Assembly: GCA_020062205.1 (NCBI GenBank)
Contig: JAGUWT010000186.1
Span: 1 to 6,533 of the forward strand
Origin: Thermodesulfovibrionales bacterium
GTDB lineage: Bacteria; Nitrospirota; Thermodesulfovibrionia; Thermodesulfovibrionales; SM23-35
Direction of reading: 5' to 3'
Length of the DNA stretch: 6,533 nt
A model generated the notes under the pieces. It worked only from the letters and a program-made list of their open reading frames with translations. It did no database searches and had not been told where the DNA came from. This document shows positions 6,144-6,533 of the stretch, piece by piece (position 1 is the first letter of the stretch; each line of letters starts with the position of its first letter). Made by a program: the position numbers and the translations under genes.

Positions 6144-6533
6144 TCAGGCAGTCCAGTCGACAACCTTTAAATGTTTTATCTGCCGGAATTCCTTTACGTT
6201 ATTGGACACAAGGGTTACACCCAGGCTAAGTGCATGAGCGCCGATCAGTATATCCATTGAGCCGATTGGATTGCCTGCTTTTTCGAGTGTCGCCCGTACC
6301 GTACCATAGGCTTGGGCAGCCTTTTCATCAAAATCGACGATTTCGAGGGGAAGGATAAATGCCTCAAGCGCCTCCTGGTTTTGCTTGACGTGCTGACTTT
6401 TTGCAACACCATACCTGAGTTCAGCAAGAGTTATCGATGAAATGCCTATATCCCCAACAGCATGAGCCCTGAAATGCTCTAACACGGCAGGTGGTTTCTT
6501 CTTGATGATGTAAATACAGGTATTAGTATCCAA
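6144..6533 (-). CDS. vapC: VapC-like PIN-domain ribonuclease toxin (5' end outside window)
   Basis: 129 residues are visible with a PIN-domain pattern. DTNTCIYIIKKKP at the N-terminus carries the first acidic catalytic residue (D2 as numbered here). E38 lies in the TLAELRYG motif, D94 in NPIGSMDILIGAHAL, and SNNVKEF follows (110-116). These acidic residues bind the metal ions of PIN nucleases. In VapBC modules the toxin cleaves RNA, often tRNA or rRNA, and is held inactive by VapB. The TTG at 6533-6531 is unlikely to be the true start: related proteins usually have a few residues ending in LDTN before this point, so the gene continues beyond the right edge, where a vapB antitoxin gene would be expected. 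Three sequence lines counted here average about 50% GC, slightly above the mre genes, compatible with acquisition by transfer. Family assignment is firm; target and activity are unknown. Confidence 0.88.
   Translation of the reverse strand: MDTNTCIYIIKKKPPAVLEHFRAHAVGDIGISSITLAELRYGVAKSQHVKQNQEALEAFILPLEIVDFDEKAAQAYGTVRATLEKAGNPIGSMDILIGAHALSLGVTLVSNNVKEFRQIKHLKVVDWTA

Overview
The window carries a bacterial cell-elongation (rod-shape) operon in the order mreB, mreC, mreD, mrdA (PBP2), rodA, all on the + strand. A small RDD-family membrane protein gene precedes it. After it come a 208-base AT-rich spacer, a tRNA gene with a CAU anticodon, and a short accessory segment on the - strand. The two-membrane style elongasome, spot GC counts of about 40-47% in the core, frequent ATA/AGA/AGG codons and the types of dispersed repeat present suggest a Gram-negative organism, for example Nitrospirota or a deltaproteobacterial-type lineage. 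That placement is an inference and is weak at phylum level.

Layout. 44-496: RDD membrane protein, with no Shine-Dalgarno and a possible promoter placed so that the transcript would start at the ATG. 547-5779: five tightly packed genes. mreB ends two bases before mreC. mreC/mreD and mreD/mrdA each overlap by 4 bases (ATGA, GTGA). mrdA/rodA overlap by 29 bases. No internal terminator is seen, so one transcript with translational coupling is likely. MreB filaments are expected to position MreC/MreD, PBP2 (transpeptidase) and RodA (SEDS glycosyltransferase), which build side-wall peptidoglycan. All key catalytic motifs of MreB, PBP2 and RodA are intact.

5780-5987 holds an extended -10 promoter-like site and a 69-base palindromic repeat that can fold as one long hairpin or two small ones. 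5988-6064 is a complete tRNA with encoded CCA, most likely elongator tRNA-Met. Just beyond its 3' end, on the - strand, are the first codons of an unidentified gene that appears cut off at the tRNA, and then a VapC-type PIN-domain toxin gene that runs off the right edge. This looks like the edge of an accessory segment abutting a tRNA.

Most of the window is a conserved housekeeping operon. I see no new multi-gene system. The points worth a second look are the repeat-derived tail of MreD, the palindromic element with its possible promoter, the truncated gene at the tRNA 3' end, and the proximity of a VapC toxin to a CAU-anticodon tRNA.
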